DNA from: Oreohelix idahoensis
Taxonomy: Eukaryota; Mollusca; Gastropoda; Stylommatophora; Oreohelicidae
Length of the DNA: 64,000 bases
Direction of reading: 5' to 3'
Assembly: GCA_024509875.1 (NCBI GenBank)
Contig: JAMPIV010008043.1
Coordinates: 464,501 to 528,500 of the forward strand
Shown here: positions 39,002 to 50,600 of the stretch, piece by piece
Layout of the letters: each line of letters opens with the position of its first letter
How positions within the stretch are numbered: position 1 is the first letter of the stretch
Made by a program: the position numbers and the translations under genes
The notes under the pieces: generated by a model
The model's input: the letters and a program-made list of their open reading frames with translations, nothing else
Told to the model about the DNA's origin: nothing
The model's database searches: none

Positions 39002-40019
39002 TGTTGAGGATTGTTTCATGCTGCAGCATGGAGCGGTCCTTAAATGAATATATATTATCGACCGATGTCGAGGATTGGTGTGTGTGGTGCAGGCATTTGG
39101 ATTTGGACGTCGATCCGAATGATTGCACCATCAAACACCTTGACTAAATATACATTGGCGACATAGTACGCATATCTCTATGCATGACGCGTGGGGCATA
39201 AAAACGTCAGTTGAGTTGTGGGCTTTGACCCTGATGGCAGTGTTCGTAATGTGTGGCCCAGCCACTTTGGATTGTGTAGCCTAGCCACTTTATATATATT
39301 GTGTGGTCTAACCACTTGGGAAAGTGGGACATAGTCACTGAATTCATATGTGTCGCTCATAAGCTAAATTGAGCATTATATTCGTGGATTTAATACGTAA
39401 GTCGTGTATTCTTAGCGCAGTTTAATTTAGAGGGCAGATTAGCCTGGCGTGATATGCCAAATCAAAGGAACTGACCGTTACTCAGAGATATAGAATCATT
39501 GAACATGCACTCTTCGTAGATGAAGGAACTCTTGCAACAAGCATATAGACTATTGTATTGAACCATGTCTTTAATGTCGTGCTGACTAATCATGGGAGAG
39601 AGATTATTTATTAAATTTTAAAGTCGTCAACTGCTGGTCTCTTACTTCATTGACATATTTGAGTTCGATTATAAACTGTTACATGTAACCATAATGACCA
39701 GTGACTTTAATACCCGAGCACACTGCCTCACACGGGTAATAAGATATTAATGCAAGAAGATAACCAAGGTCAGTCAGGTATAAAGGGATTTTAATACGAA
39801 GCATGTGCAGGGACTGACACATCCCAGGGGTTAACATTGGAAATAACGATACTGGTGCACGAATAAGGAATCTGTGTAAAAATGGATAAAAGAACCTGAG
39901 GACTGGGACTGGTAATATAAGAGACATATATCATATAACATATTAAATATCTTCAACATTCTGGTGTCAGAAATCCAGTAAAGAAGAAGCCTTAACATTG
40001 GCATCAGAAGTCCTCCACA
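39002..40019 (+). repeat. 3' LTR of element C (1018 bp)
   Basis: Matches 31446-32505 over its whole length; shorter mainly through the ~45-bp indel. It ends CCTCCACA before the target duplication. Confidence 0.93.
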
Positions 40020-40024
40020 GTAAG

Positions 40025-40590
40025 TCCCACACAATTCCACAGGAATGGCAACGGCCACATTGTTGTTTGGTCGGCCTATAAAAGGTCCACTGGAAGCATT
40101 GCTGCGGACTTGGACAGATGAGAAGGCAGAGGAAAGTGTCACCTCATCAATTCAGTATGTAAATGAGTTTACATCTCCACTGAAAACGAGCTGGAAATTG
40201 GCTAATGACAATCTTCGCAGAGCCAGAAAGAAGCATACTGAATACTATAACAAGAAAGCAAAGGATAGGGAACTTGCTGTTGGAGAAAAAGTGCTTCTTC
40301 TATTGCCCAGCAGTAACAACAAACTGCAGATTGGTTGGCAGGGTCCATATAAAGTGCTAGAGAAATTATCTAGGACTAATTACAAAATTGACAAGAAGGG
40401 CAAAGAAAAGTTGTACCATGTCAATCTGTTAAAGAAATATTATGACAAGACATCCACTGAGGTAGCCAATATGATGACTCTGGCCATAACAACTGAAATG
40501 AAGCATGAAACACTAACCTCAATAGAGTATCCATTGAGACCGACTGAGACATATGAACAAGTCAAAATTAGTACTCAGTTAACTCAGGAA
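40025..40590 (+). pseudogene. pol: Integrase C-terminus of element B with GPY/F module
   Basis: Continues the integrase after element C: ATATLLFGRPIKGPLEALL, then KDRELAVGEKVLLLLPSS, GWQGPYKVLEKLSRTNYKI (GPY/F-type module that helps target and bind DNA) and LYHVNLLKKYY. The frame ends at TAG 40591-40593, which breaks the link to RT in the same frame. Confidence 0.82.
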
Positions 40591-40593
40591 TAG

Positions 40594-41973
40594 AGGGAGC
40601 AAGTTAAAGAGGTTCTAAAAACACATGCAGATGTGCTAACAGATAAACCGGGGTGCACCAACTTATTGAAATATGACATGAAGATCATCGATCCAACACC
40701 GATCTGCATGAAGACCTACCCTATAACATGCCAAGGCACAGGCATTGAAGGAGGAAATTGGTTATTTGCTGCAAGAACACATCACCTCTCTAAGTCAGAA
40801 TCACCTTACAGTTCAAGTGTTGTACTCTTGAGAAAACCAAGTGGAGAACACCGACTCTGTATCGATTACCGGAAATTGAATGCGATCACTGAAACCCAAG
40901 CTGATCCATTACCGGATACCAATCAGCTGTTCTCGACGCTAAGTACTGCGAAATATTTCTCTAAGGTCGATTTAAGTAAGGGATATTACCAAATTCCTGT
41001 CAAACCCGAGATCCGACACATGCTGGCTTTTAGCTCTTCGGATGGCCACTACGAATTTAATGTACTACCATTCGGGTTGAAAAACGCGCCAAGCGTATTT
41101 TCAAAGATGATGAGGAAATTGCTGGAGCCCTTGAAAAACTCAACCATCACCAACTTTATGGATGACATTCTCATTGCCACTGAAACATTTGAGGATCATC
41201 TTCATTCCCTATCACTGTTACTGGATAGACTCAGAGAGGCAGGTTTGACTGCTCGTCCAACAAAGTGTGTAATTGAATGTCTGGAATTATAATTTTTGGG
41301 ACATACAATTTGTCAGGGACACATGTCTCCTGATCCCAAAAATATAGAAAAGTTAAGGACTGCACCTAGACCACAGACAAAAAAAGATGTGAGGTCGTTT
41401 GTATCATTAGGTGGATTCTACCAGAAATACATCAAAGACTTCAACACCTTATGTGCACCTTTGACTGATATGACAAAGAAAGGAAAATCTGACACCATAA
41501 AGTGGACAGCAGAGTGTGAGCATGCATATTCAGAATTGAAGCATAAACTCACTAGTATGCCTATTCTGAAGTTGCCAGATATGACGCAAGAGTTTATAGT
41601 ATGGACTGATGCAAGCAATCTAGGAATTGGTGCAGCGCTTTTGCAAAAATCTCAGACCCAGACTGAGGAACTTTTGCCGGTTGCTTATGCCAGCCGCAAG
41701 TTGAACGCTGCGGAAAGGAATTACTCTACTATAGAAAGGGAATGTTTAGCATTGGTGTGGGCCATCAATAAGTTTCAACCCTATTTGTATGGCAAGCCAT
41801 TTGTGGTCCAGCGTGATCATCAACCCCTGTCATTCCTGGTCTCATCACGTCATGCGAATAGTTGCTTGCTAAGATGGTCATTATTGATTCAGCCATATTC
41901 CTTCACTATTGAATATATTCCTGGAAAACAAATGTGGGTGCGGATTTTCTCAGTCGCCATCCCACAGAGCTAG
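40594..41973 (+). pseudogene. pol: RT and RNase H of element B
   Basis: RT: SPYSSSVVLLRKPSGEHRLC, IDYRKLNAI, FSKVDLSKGYYQIP, FGLKNAPSVF and catalytic FMDDILIA (~41158). TAA at 41290-41292 separates RT from the connection/RNase H part, which stays in frame: PKNIEKLRTAPRPQTKKDVR, WTDASNLGIGAALLQ, RKLNAAERNYSTIERECLAL and RDHQPLSFL, ending near YIPGKQMWVR; the expected ADxLSR end is altered. Domains are gypsy-type. The 5' edge of RT around 40700-40780 is also damaged. Confidence 0.83.
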
Positions 41974-42104
41974 AGCAGGATGGAAGGAAGGAAAACTAAC
42001 CTTGGTATGGTCGATTTGCAATTGTATTGTTCCCAATAGTTAAGCTAGCTATCATCCAGCTTAAAATATGGAGGAGTGATAAAACTCAATTGATATTTTT
42101 TTAG
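41974..42104 (+). other. 3' end of element B: purine tract and first bases of its right LTR
   Basis: AAAATATGGAGGAG (42063-42076) is a good purine tract; TGATAAAACTC then starts the right LTR, cut after ~28 bp by element D. Confidence 0.6.
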
Positions 42105-43186
42105 TGAAGAAGGTGAAGCGTGTTTTGGGACAGTCACTCACAGTAGCGTACACACCAAGTCATGGAATGGTGTAACGTCTGATGATATTTTAACCATGGT
42201 TTATTACAATTATAACATCACGTAGATCTTGACGAATACAGTTACATCGAAACATGAATCTTCATAATGCAGTTAACATACGGCCCATACACATCCTGGC
42301 CTACAAAATCTCTACTCCTCACATCAGTGCACAAATACTGCATCTACGGCAGATATATAATAATCAAGGCCTACAAAATCTCTATACTTCACATCAATGC
42401 ACAAATACTGCATCTACGGCAGCTTTATAATAATCAAGGCCTACCAAATCTCTATACTTCACATCAGTGCACAAATACTGCATTTACGGCAGATATATAA
42501 TAATCAAGGCCTACCAAATCTCTATACTTCACATCAGTGCACAAATACTGCATCTATGGCAGATATATAATAATCAAGGCCTACCAAATCTCTATACTTC
42601 ACATCAGTGCACAAATACTGCATCTACGGCAGATATATAATCATCAAGGCCTACAAAATCTCTATACTTCACATCAGTGCACAAATACTGCATCTACGGC
42701 AGATATATAATCATCAAGGCCTACAAAATCTCTATACTTCACATCAGTGCACAAATACTGCATCTACGGCAGATATATAATAATCAAGGCCTACCAAATC
42801 TCTATAGCCCTGCGCAGGCATACATTATCCAAAAAACACCTTAGGGCTGACCACCTCAGTCAAAAACCCTGCACACACTGAACCCACGGGAACACACCCC
42901 GTTCACACAGTCACGAGAATCTACTGTTCTCTTAACACTGCTCTCAAAAATCCCTGCGGACACTAGCCGCGAGAGCTATTCACACACCACTTAAAACCAG
43001 TACAGAGACAGTTCATTATGACCAGAGTTCACCTGCTATCTGACATACTGTCTTCCACGAAACTAAGAGGAGATATCTTTAAACAAATCCATACCAATCT
43101 GTAAGCAAGTACTCTAACCCAAAATTAACTCTACTCAACACGTATTTCCCAAGATCATTTCCCTTTCATCACATCTGCACTTATCA
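42105..43186 (-). repeat. 3' LTR of element D (left copy)
   Basis: 1082 bp, same length as 48949-50030; only two differences were noted by eye (in AGATCTTGACG and in one minisatellite unit). It contains seven ~70-bp tandem units. Confidence 0.93.
42299..42810. repeat. 70-bp minisatellite, ~7 units, in left LTR of D
   Basis: Units read CTACAAAATCTCTATACTTC, then ACATCAGTGCACAAATACTG, then CATCTACGGCAG and a TA-rich end. Variant units (AGCTTTATAA, CATTTACGG, CATCTATGG, AATCATCAAGG) occur in the same order in the right LTR. Confidence 0.95.
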
Positions 43187-45607
43187 GTTTGCCACACTCC
43201 CAGGGAAAAAAAATGATTATATCATTTTTTTTTTGTTGAAAATTAACTCCCAAAAATTTAACGGTCAATGAAGTTATATCAAATACGTACAAAAATTAAC
43301 TACCAAAAATTTAACGGTCAATGAAGTTATATCAAATATCTCTTAAATTAATTCCCAAAAATTTTTTTAAAAATTAATGAAGTTCTATCAATTACCTACA
43401 AAAATATACCTATGACAAGAGAACATAGCACATCTACAAAAATATCATCAATAAATGTAAGATAACGACTAAATCATCCAACATAATCATTCAAGCATAC
43501 CAAAATAAAAATTAATCTAATACACAACCCAAGTTAAGTGTACATAGTACAAACTAAACAGAAAATAAATTATCATACGAGAAAAGACAAAATAATAAAT
43601 GGGAATATGATAAGAATCAAATAGAATCATAAGATGACAATGAAGACAACAATTCCATACATGTAAAACAAATAGAATTATAAGAACCAATTACATTATC
43701 TAAAGTTATATAATTAACTTAACACTACAAAGAATGAAAGTATAAATAGCGTAACACGAAAAAAAAAGTATACTAGAAGTATGAATGACATCAAAGATGA
43801 AACACGGAAGCATAAACAAAATATCAGACAATATTGAAAAGACAACAGAAAAGATGTAAAGAAATGACGAATAGTCAACAAAGAGAGATGAAAGTAAAGA
43901 TGCAAATGTAAAGAAAGTTGGTAACAACACCTAACAATAACTATCTAAATGTAACAACGTATTGTAAAATACAAAAATGCTAAAGTATATTTATATACTA
44001 ACACAAAAAAGAAAGCTTATGACAAGCACAGCATAATAAGTAATTTAACTAAATTAAAAGCTTATACATAACTAAAAATAAATTACATCAAATATCATCC
44101 AAACAAAAATATTAACGCTAACAAGTTCCGCATTGACGCATAGTCAAGCGCTAACAACCAAAAAATACATCCAAACATCACAACATTTTCAAAGAATTAA
44201 TGTCACTACATAATAGTAACCCTAACATACAATCTAGCGCTGGCGCAGAAAAAAATAAATATCACAATGTTCAAAACACATTTTCCAAAAATTTACAATA
44301 CAAAAAATGTTTCTTCTCTTTAGGTTAAATAAAAATAGTATTTTTATTTCTAAGTAATATGTAGCTATAATTAATAACTAACGATTAAATTAGTTGAGTA
44401 ACATAAAAATAATCTTATCTTTAAACAGACACACATCAAAACGTGTAAGTTTTTTTTTCTCTTCTTTTTAAAAAAAAAATACATCAAAGAAACGTCACAT
44501 TGGGTAATAAAATGTTAACTACAAACAAAGTTATAAATATATATAAGTGTAATATTATTTATCTTAACTATGTATTATAATCAGATATTTAAATTCTTTA
44601 AATGAACAAGAGTATCAGCCGTCGCTGTTAATTCTACCCACTTAATTTAATAGGAAATTTAAGTTAATTCTAGCTGACAAAAAATCGAATCGTTTAAATT
44701 ATCAAATGTCATAATTTAGAAAAAAATGAAAACCAAGTTTCAGAATACGTCCTTAACTTCAACGCAAAATCATTAATAATACATACAAGTTATGTTTAAA
44801 ATTACCTTTCACTAAACAATTAATTCAAATAATCTGTATATAAATATGTTAATTAAACATGGTATCAAATCCATGATGAAAAAACAAAACAAAATTTTAA
44901 GTAGTGAATAAACACTCAGGACTATCTATGAAAATGACTATTACATTGTCTCAGTAAATAAGTTTGAGCATAGAAATTATTTAATGCATAATTAAAATAC
45001 AGTCACATATGTAACAACCAAAACATCATGGCAATCAAATGTTACAAAGATTACATAATATTTCATTAACAACATATAAAGTTCTATACTAAAGAATACA
45101 ATAACATTCAGTGTTTATAAACAGAACAAAAAATAAACAGGACCTTTAAAAAAACAAAAAAAAAATTCCTTCGAGGTCTTGCGAACATCTCATCAACACG
45201 CAAGGTGACATCATGACACGGTGGGTTAACGTACTGGCTAGGCTCGCTTGAATGGTTAAATGGTACACAGTGATCTACATCTCTCCCAGGTAATGTAAAA
45301 TTAGAATGGTGATTCCCCTCGCAAAGTCGCTCGCTGTGAGACAATACAAATGAAAATATCTATTTTAATCCATGGTAAGATTATGAGTGAACACGGAAAA
45401 TTCACTTTACAATTACCCGAACTCCGTGGTGTAAGGTTGTGGCCCTCCTGCGATGTCAACAACTCTCGTCACATAGCAGACAAACATAGACGTCTCAGGG
45501 ACAACCTGACCTATAATTCACAGCTGTCAGTGCGGTATGCTGAAAAAAATTTACTACCTTCACAAGACCGAGATGATCTCTCAAATCTATCAGCATGACA
45601 AGCAAAA
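43187..45607 (-). other. AT-rich 3' interior of element D
   Basis: No gene. Next to the LTR, AAAAAAAATGAT and ATCATTTTTTTT form a 12-bp-arm palindrome (~43208-43234) just beside the purine tract. The next ~2 kb is strongly A-rich on the plus strand with no motif. At ~45500-45600 the minus strand stays open in the frame of the large ORF, so it was probably part of its 3' end before the MITE inserted. Confidence 0.55.
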
Positions 45608-45647
45608 GCATTTAAGAACCTATTACCGTTCCTATTACTCTGATTAA

Positions 45648-46333
45648 CACATTAACTACCGCAAGCCGCTGTCAGCGGCTCACAAAATAATCACATTTGG
45701 ACCGCAAGCCGCTCTGAGCGCCAATCGAATTTTAGTAATAAAACGAATGAAAAATGTACTGAAACACTTTCTGATCTGGTTCGAGATTTTAAGTTGCCAC
45801 CGGAAAACAAATTCCCAAAGCATGGTTATTGTAGAACACTGGAAAATGGATATTATTGTTATATTTTTCACCCTTTGGGGTTAGTTACCAAATCGTGTAA
45901 AACTGTTTACCGTGGCAACTAGTGACAGGACTACAAAAAATGCGAGTACATCTCGTCTAACGGCTGAATAGGATAGAAACGTGTTTCAACAATTGACTGA
46001 TAGATCTAGCGACGAGGACAAGAGTGAAAACGGTGTGCACATTGATTTAAATTGTAATTTTGATAGAGATGGGGCGCAAGCAGTTATAATTGTGAAAATA
46101 TTGCAAGTCCTCGGCCATCGGAGGGCCGTTAAATAACAACAACCTGTATTAGAGTTACAGCCAGTGTCTATTGTAATAGTACATTCATTTATCTTTAAAA
46201 TGACGTGTAATTCATAAAAATCTGTAAACAATTACGAAAACTACAGCTTACTTTGTGCAAACACCTACAGGCTGAAAATGGGAAAAAAATTTAATTCGGC
46301 CACTGTGTGTTTTTCAATTCGGTAGTTAATGTG
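45648..46333. mobile_element. piggyBac-like non-autonomous element (686 bp)
   Basis: TTAA at 45644-45647 and 46334-46337 flank 14-bp inverted ends CACATTAACTACCG and CGGTAGTTAATGTG. TTAA duplication is the piggyBac signature. Subterminal repeats GACCGCAAGCCGCT- and ACCGCAAGCCGCT-like occur at the left. A short plus frame with DRSSDEDKSENG near 46000 may be a trace of a transposase N-terminus. No full transposase. Confidence 0.75.
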
Positions 46334-48141
46334 TTAATAATAATCTTGCTCTTATGTGGAGCACAGTTAACCTGGTTGCGATCTGTATAATTTCTTTTGA
46401 GAGCATTGTTATTTGCTCTCTCAACACCGTTGTACTGATTTAAATCCCAGTTACAATAGTTATTCTTAATACTTCTTCCCAGATAACAATGTCCATCAGA
46501 TAGAACTGGCTTTATAGCAGAAAAATCATTACTAGACTCATAAACTTTCATATAATTACTTCTGCTATAGTTTTCTAAACTTTTAGAATCACAATGTTGA
46601 GATCTGTCACATTTTTTCTTGTTTTTAGGAGAAGAAACGTTACCGTAGGATGAACTCCCTTGGTACTTTATAACCTTAGGGTTATGTCTCCTATCAAAAT
46701 TATTTTTTTCTTTGCTTGTGGCAATGTGTTTAAAAAATGAGTCACACTGCCTTGACTGGGTATGACTAGAAGGTTTGACAATCTCTTTATTTTTTTTCAC
46801 AACATTTGTTTCCTTCATGGAACAAGCAGTAGTATGTTTGTTACTTGTAACCAATTTATCAGATCTGTTAATAAATACGCTGTTGGTTTTTAACACACTG
46901 ACTTGAGATTTAGCACTGTTTCTTTCCTTATCTACAGGACTGGATATTACTGTAGATTTTCCTTTGTTATTCTGCCGCCAGCAATCATTATCATTGGAAT
47001 CATCTGTATTGCGTGAGAAGTTATATCTCCCACGGAAAGATCTATGTCCACCATTCTTGACCGTAGAATCCGCAAAAAGTGTAGAAGGCTGGCTTTTTGC
47101 TTTAGTGTTCTGATGATAAGAAACTTTCTGTCTATCCCTGTCACCATTGACAGAAGACAAAATATTGCTATTCAAGACTACGTCAAGCAAACCATTTATT
47201 CTTCTTCTTGCTTCTGCAATCTCAATGTCTCTAAGTGCAATCTGTTCACTTAATCTTTTGTTTAAACTATCAGCTTTTAAGACCTTGCAGCTTTCCTCTG
47301 CTAGCAAATTTTCAATCTTAATCAATTTGTCTTTCTCCATCATTAATTCTTTCACTCTCTCTTTATCAACCCTCTCAATCTCAATAACATGGCTATCCTT
47401 AAGCCTATCAACCTTCTCTAGGGATATAGTATCCTTTTCTTTAATTTGGCGACCACAAATCTCATCGTCACTTAACAGATCAATAAGTGTTTCATTACAC
47501 AACTTCTCATATTTCTTAATCTGAACTTCTAATTTTCCACAAATCTCCGTCTTCTCTTGAACTTTTTGAGTCAGATTTCTAACTTCGCCATTTTTTTTCC
47601 CAATCTGAGCTTCCATCTCTTTAATTTTGCCTAATGCCGAGTCTAATTTTGCTCGAACACAAGCAAGCTCAGAATTAGATTTACATAAATCACCTGTAAG
47701 TTTAGTTACTTTTTCCTGTAGCTTATTCACTTCAGTAGTACTTTTTAAGCAACTTTCCCTTTGCTCATGTGTACTCTGTTTTATGTCTCCTATTTGCTTC
47801 TTCTCTTTTAACTCTTCTTCCTGGTCACTATATATGCCGTCGAGCAATAACGTACGCATACTCTTCAATATGCTATCACGTTTAATACTAATATAATTGT
47901 CCAAGAACAGACGAAGGTCCAAAACTAACAACCTCGCTAGATCCTTAGCCATACTCACATGAGGAATTGACTTAAATCTCTCATCAGCAAACTCTCTTAG
48001 AGCTCTTGATGCACAAACCAAAAACCTGTCCATAACATGTGACTCAAGCTCTGGGCCTTCTAATCTCTGATAATCTGTCCCCTCTTGAAACAGATACTCT
48101 AACACAGGTCTCATATCCTCCGGATCTGTATCAGAATCCAT
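46291..48141 (-). CDS. Gag-like protein of element D (616 aa), no recognised family
   Basis: Open minus-strand frame from MDSDTDPEDMRPVLEYLFQE. Residues ~1-105 are a compact helical-looking acidic domain (LARLLVLDLRLFLDNYISIK). About 105-325 is a long coiled coil (TEVNKLQEKVTKLTGDL, ELACVRAKLDSALGKIKEME, KLIKIENLLAEESCKVLK). About 330-600 is Ser/Asn/Lys/Arg-rich and basic. No CCHC knuckle, no enzyme motif. The helix-plus-basic-tail layout suggests a Gag-type RNA-packaging protein, but homology to capsid was not seen, so this is inference from position within an LTR element. The last ~14 codons and the stop lie in the piggyBac-like insert; beyond the insert the original frame stays open for roughly 40 more codons. 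A structural or host-derived coiled-coil protein is an alternative. Confidence 0.7.
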   Translation of the reverse strand: MDSDTDPEDMRPVLEYLFQEGTDYQRLEGPELESHVMDRFLVCASRALREFADERFKSIPHVSMAKDLARLLVLDLRLFLDNYISIKRDSILKSMRTLLLDGIYSDQEEELKEKKQIGDIKQSTHEQRESCLKSTTEVNKLQEKVTKLTGDLCKSNSELACVRAKLDSALGKIKEMEAQIGKKNGEVRNLTQKVQEKTEICGKLEVQIKKYEKLCNETLIDLLSDDEICGRQIKEKDTISLEKVDRLKDSHVIEIERVDKERVKELMMEKDKLIKIENLLAEESCKVLKADSLNKRLSEQIALRDIEIAEARRRINGLLDVVLNSNILSSVNGDRDRQKVSYHQNTKAKSQPSTLFADSTVKNGGHRSFRGRYNFSRNTDDSNDNDCWRQNNKGKSTVISSPVDKERNSAKSQVSVLKTNSVFINRSDKLVTSNKHTTACSMKETNVVKKNKEIVKPSSHTQSRQCDSFFKHIATSKEKNNFDRRHNPKVIKYQGSSSYGNVSSPKNKKKCDRSQHCDSKSLENYSRSNYMKVYESSNDFSAIKPVLSDGHCYLGRSIKNNYCNWDLNQYNGVERANNNALKRNYTDRNQVNCAPHKSKIIINTLTTELKNTQWPN

Positions 48142-48948
48142 TGTGACTTGTTTACTTAGTCAACCATATATGTCTTAATTAAACTTTCATTATACCAAAT
48201 CAAGTTTAGATCTCAAATATTGTATCATCAATCCCTGTACATCATCACATTCTATAATTAATCGATATAATTATCGACAACAACAACAATAGTTATCAAT
48301 AGAATAGGATAGTGCAGATTGAGGCTTGTTGACATGGACAGAAGTGGCAACATTTACACACAACAAAAGCACTTAACTGAAGGTAATCCTGACCCTTTCG
48401 CTAACACACTGGATATCACAAAGTTCTGACGTTAAAACACTCCACTGCAGAAAGGTAGAAGGACTAAGCTCTCTTGTCTTCAGATCTCTGCCAATGTACA
48501 GTATGTCCTCAACAATGCATCAGACGACAGGAACCGATCACAGCAACCCCGCAATCACTTGAGGTATACGTGCAGACGAACTCTCCAAAATACTGCACCT
48601 ATAGTTGAATCTGCATATGGAAAGACTGGAACAAGCACTGTAACAATTATGGCATCAATGTCGCTATCAGATAACAGCTGTTTGATATCGAAACCAACTG
48701 ATAACGTTAGTTTAGTTGCTACACACGCCAAGATATGAGGATGGATATGCGCAGTCAGCTGATACCTGTGTACTGTTGAATTAGGCCACGCCCACACAGA
48801 GCCAAACATAACACAGTTCAGTGTTCCCACTTGTAATGACTGGTCCAGAATCTGACCTAATTTCCTCTCTTGTCACGCGAATGTAATGTGGGTGTTACGA
48901 CCCGTTGATTTGGTCCACCACTGATAATTAAAGTGGATGTTTTTATGG
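48142..48948 (-). other. 5' leader of element D
   Basis: About 0.8 kb between the 5' LTR (right copy) and the ORF start, without genes. A primer site should lie at ~48920-48948 on the minus strand; TGGTGGACCAAATCAACGGG is the nearest candidate but is offset from the LTR edge, so it is unproven. Confidence 0.5.
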
Positions 48949-50030
48949 TGAAGAAGGTGAAGCGTGTTTTGGGACAGTCACTCACAGTAGCGTACACACC
49001 AAGTCATGGAATGGTGTAACGTCTGATGATATTTTAACCATGGTTTATTACAATTATAACATCACGTAGATCTAGACGAATACAGTTACATCGAAACATG
49101 AATCTTCATAATGCAGTTAACATACGGCCCATACACATCCTGGCCTACAAAATCTCTACTCCTCACATCAGTGCACAAATACTGCATCTACGGCAGATAT
49201 ATAATAATCAAGGCCTACAAAATCTCTATACTTCACATCAGTGCACAAATACTGCATCTACGGCAGCTTTATAATAATCAAGGCCTACCAAATCTCTATA
49301 CTTCACATCAGTGCACAAATACTGCATTTACGGCAGATATATAATAATCAAGGCCTACCAAATCTCTATACTTCACATCAGTGCACAAATACTGCATCTA
49401 TGGCAGATATATAATAATCAAGGCCTACCAAATCTCTATACTTCACATCAGTGCACAAATACTGCATCTACGGCAGATATATAATCATCAAGGCCTACAA
49501 AATCTCTATACTTCACATCAGTGCACAAATACTGCATCTACGGCAGATATATAATCATCAAGGCCTACAAAATCTCTATACTTCACATCAGTGCACAAAT
49601 ACTGCATCTACGGCAGATATATAATAATCAAGGCCTACCAAATCTCTATAGCCCTGCGCAGGCATACATTATCCAAAAAACACCTTAGGGCTGACCACCT
49701 CAGTCAAAAACCCTGCACACACTGAACCCACGGGAACACACCCCGTTCACACAGTCACGAGAATCTACTGTTCTCTTAACACTGCTCTCAAAAATCCCTG
49801 CGGACACTAGCCGCGAGAGCTATTCACACACCACTTAAAACCAGTACAGAGACAGTTCATTATGACCAGAGTTCACCTGCTATCTGACATACTGTCTTCC
49901 ACGAAACTAAGAGGAGATATCTTTAAACAAATCCATACCAATCTGTAAGCAAGTACTCTAACCCAAAATTAACTCTACTCAACACGTATTTCCCAAGATC
50001 ATTTCCCTTTCATCACATCTGCACTTATCA
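48949..50030 (-). repeat. 5' LTR of element D (right copy)
   Basis: 1082 bp, nearly identical to 42105-43186, with the same order of variant 70-bp units (49141-49652). Confidence 0.93.
49141..49652. repeat. 70-bp minisatellite, ~7 units, in right LTR of D
   Basis: Copy of the array at 42299-42810, one base different by eye. The 77-codon frames across it are translations of the repeat. Confidence 0.95.
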
Positions 50031-50589
50031 GGAGCAATGTCGCAAAATTGGTTTCAATACATTGCCAACGCGGCTTCTCATAGTTTTACAGACCATTCAC
50101 CTCTCGCTTATCATGGGACCGGCCGCTTACAAAATGGCGGTGTATCGACAAACTGTCGATGAGACATCGGCAATCGGCAAGGATAATAGGAGCAAAATGG
50201 AATTATTGTGAAAAGGATTTCACCTTTTATTCCAGGAGAGGATTGTGTATAACTGTATATAAGGAAAAACAGTAGGAAGTTATCATTTACGGAGATCAAT
50301 GCGTATTACGGCTGTCCTCAGTTAAGCTGAAAGCCTGTAAACCCACTTCTGTTCTAAATAGTAAAATCAACAAATAACAGTTTGGGAAATTACATGGATA
50401 AGAAAATAGAGATATATCGGCTGTATAAAACAAGATAGGATGGAACAGTATGAATAATATATAAGCCGAGGATGAGAAAGGGAAAGTTTCAGGCAACGCA
50501 CAGATCCTGTGAAATCACGGCTTCAGGAAGAAATTTCAGCCCGAGTTTTAGGCTGTGACGTCATTGCCCCCCGATACGCCCGCCAGATC

Positions 50590-50600
50590 TTTATAAAAGG
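50590..50600 (+). promoter_or_regulatory. TATA-like box, candidate LTR promoter of element B
   Basis: TTTATAAAAGG followed by a GC-rich start region, with GGTAAG about 135 bp downstream (~50734) that could act as a splice donor. Position fits U3/R of the LTR. Confidence 0.35.

Larger units (their letters stand above)
31446..40019 (+). mobile_element. Gypsy-type LTR retrotransposon C, full length, nested in element B
   Basis: 5' LTR 31446-32505, primer site ~32508, leader to 33689, gag 33690-35225, pol 35116-38801, purine tract ~38984-38999, 3' LTR 39002-40019. Both LTRs begin TGTTGAGGATTG and end in TCTACA or CCACA. Flanks GGAAG (31441-31445) and GTAAG (40020-40024) look like a 5-bp target duplication with one mismatch, and element B's integrase frame resumes directly after it. 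Confidence 0.9.
42105..50030 (-). mobile_element. Non-autonomous LTR element D with a single gag-like ORF
   Basis: Two 1082-bp direct repeats (42105-43186 and 48949-50030; TG...CA ends) flank a 5.76-kb AT-rich interior. The only coding region is a 616-codon minus-strand ORF; no protease, integrase, RT or RNase H motif is present on either strand. The minus-strand purine tract CCCTGGGAGTGTGGCAAAC lies at ~43188-43206, next to the left repeat, so the left LTR is the 3' LTR. No clear target duplication was found (flanks TTTAG and GGAGC). Confidence 0.82.

Noticed and set aside
42267..42500. 77-codon ORF, repeated at 49111-49344
   Set aside because: It is a reading of the 70-bp minisatellite in the D LTRs; repeat length and stops, not selection, explain it.
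42299..42810. Regularly spaced repeats resembling a CRISPR array
   Set aside because: Units are head-to-tail with no spacers and the genome is eukaryotic, so it is a minisatellite.
42077..50030. Element D as an insertion with clear target duplication
   Set aside because: Flanks TTTAG and GGAGC do not match, so no duplication is claimed although the LTR pair is clear.
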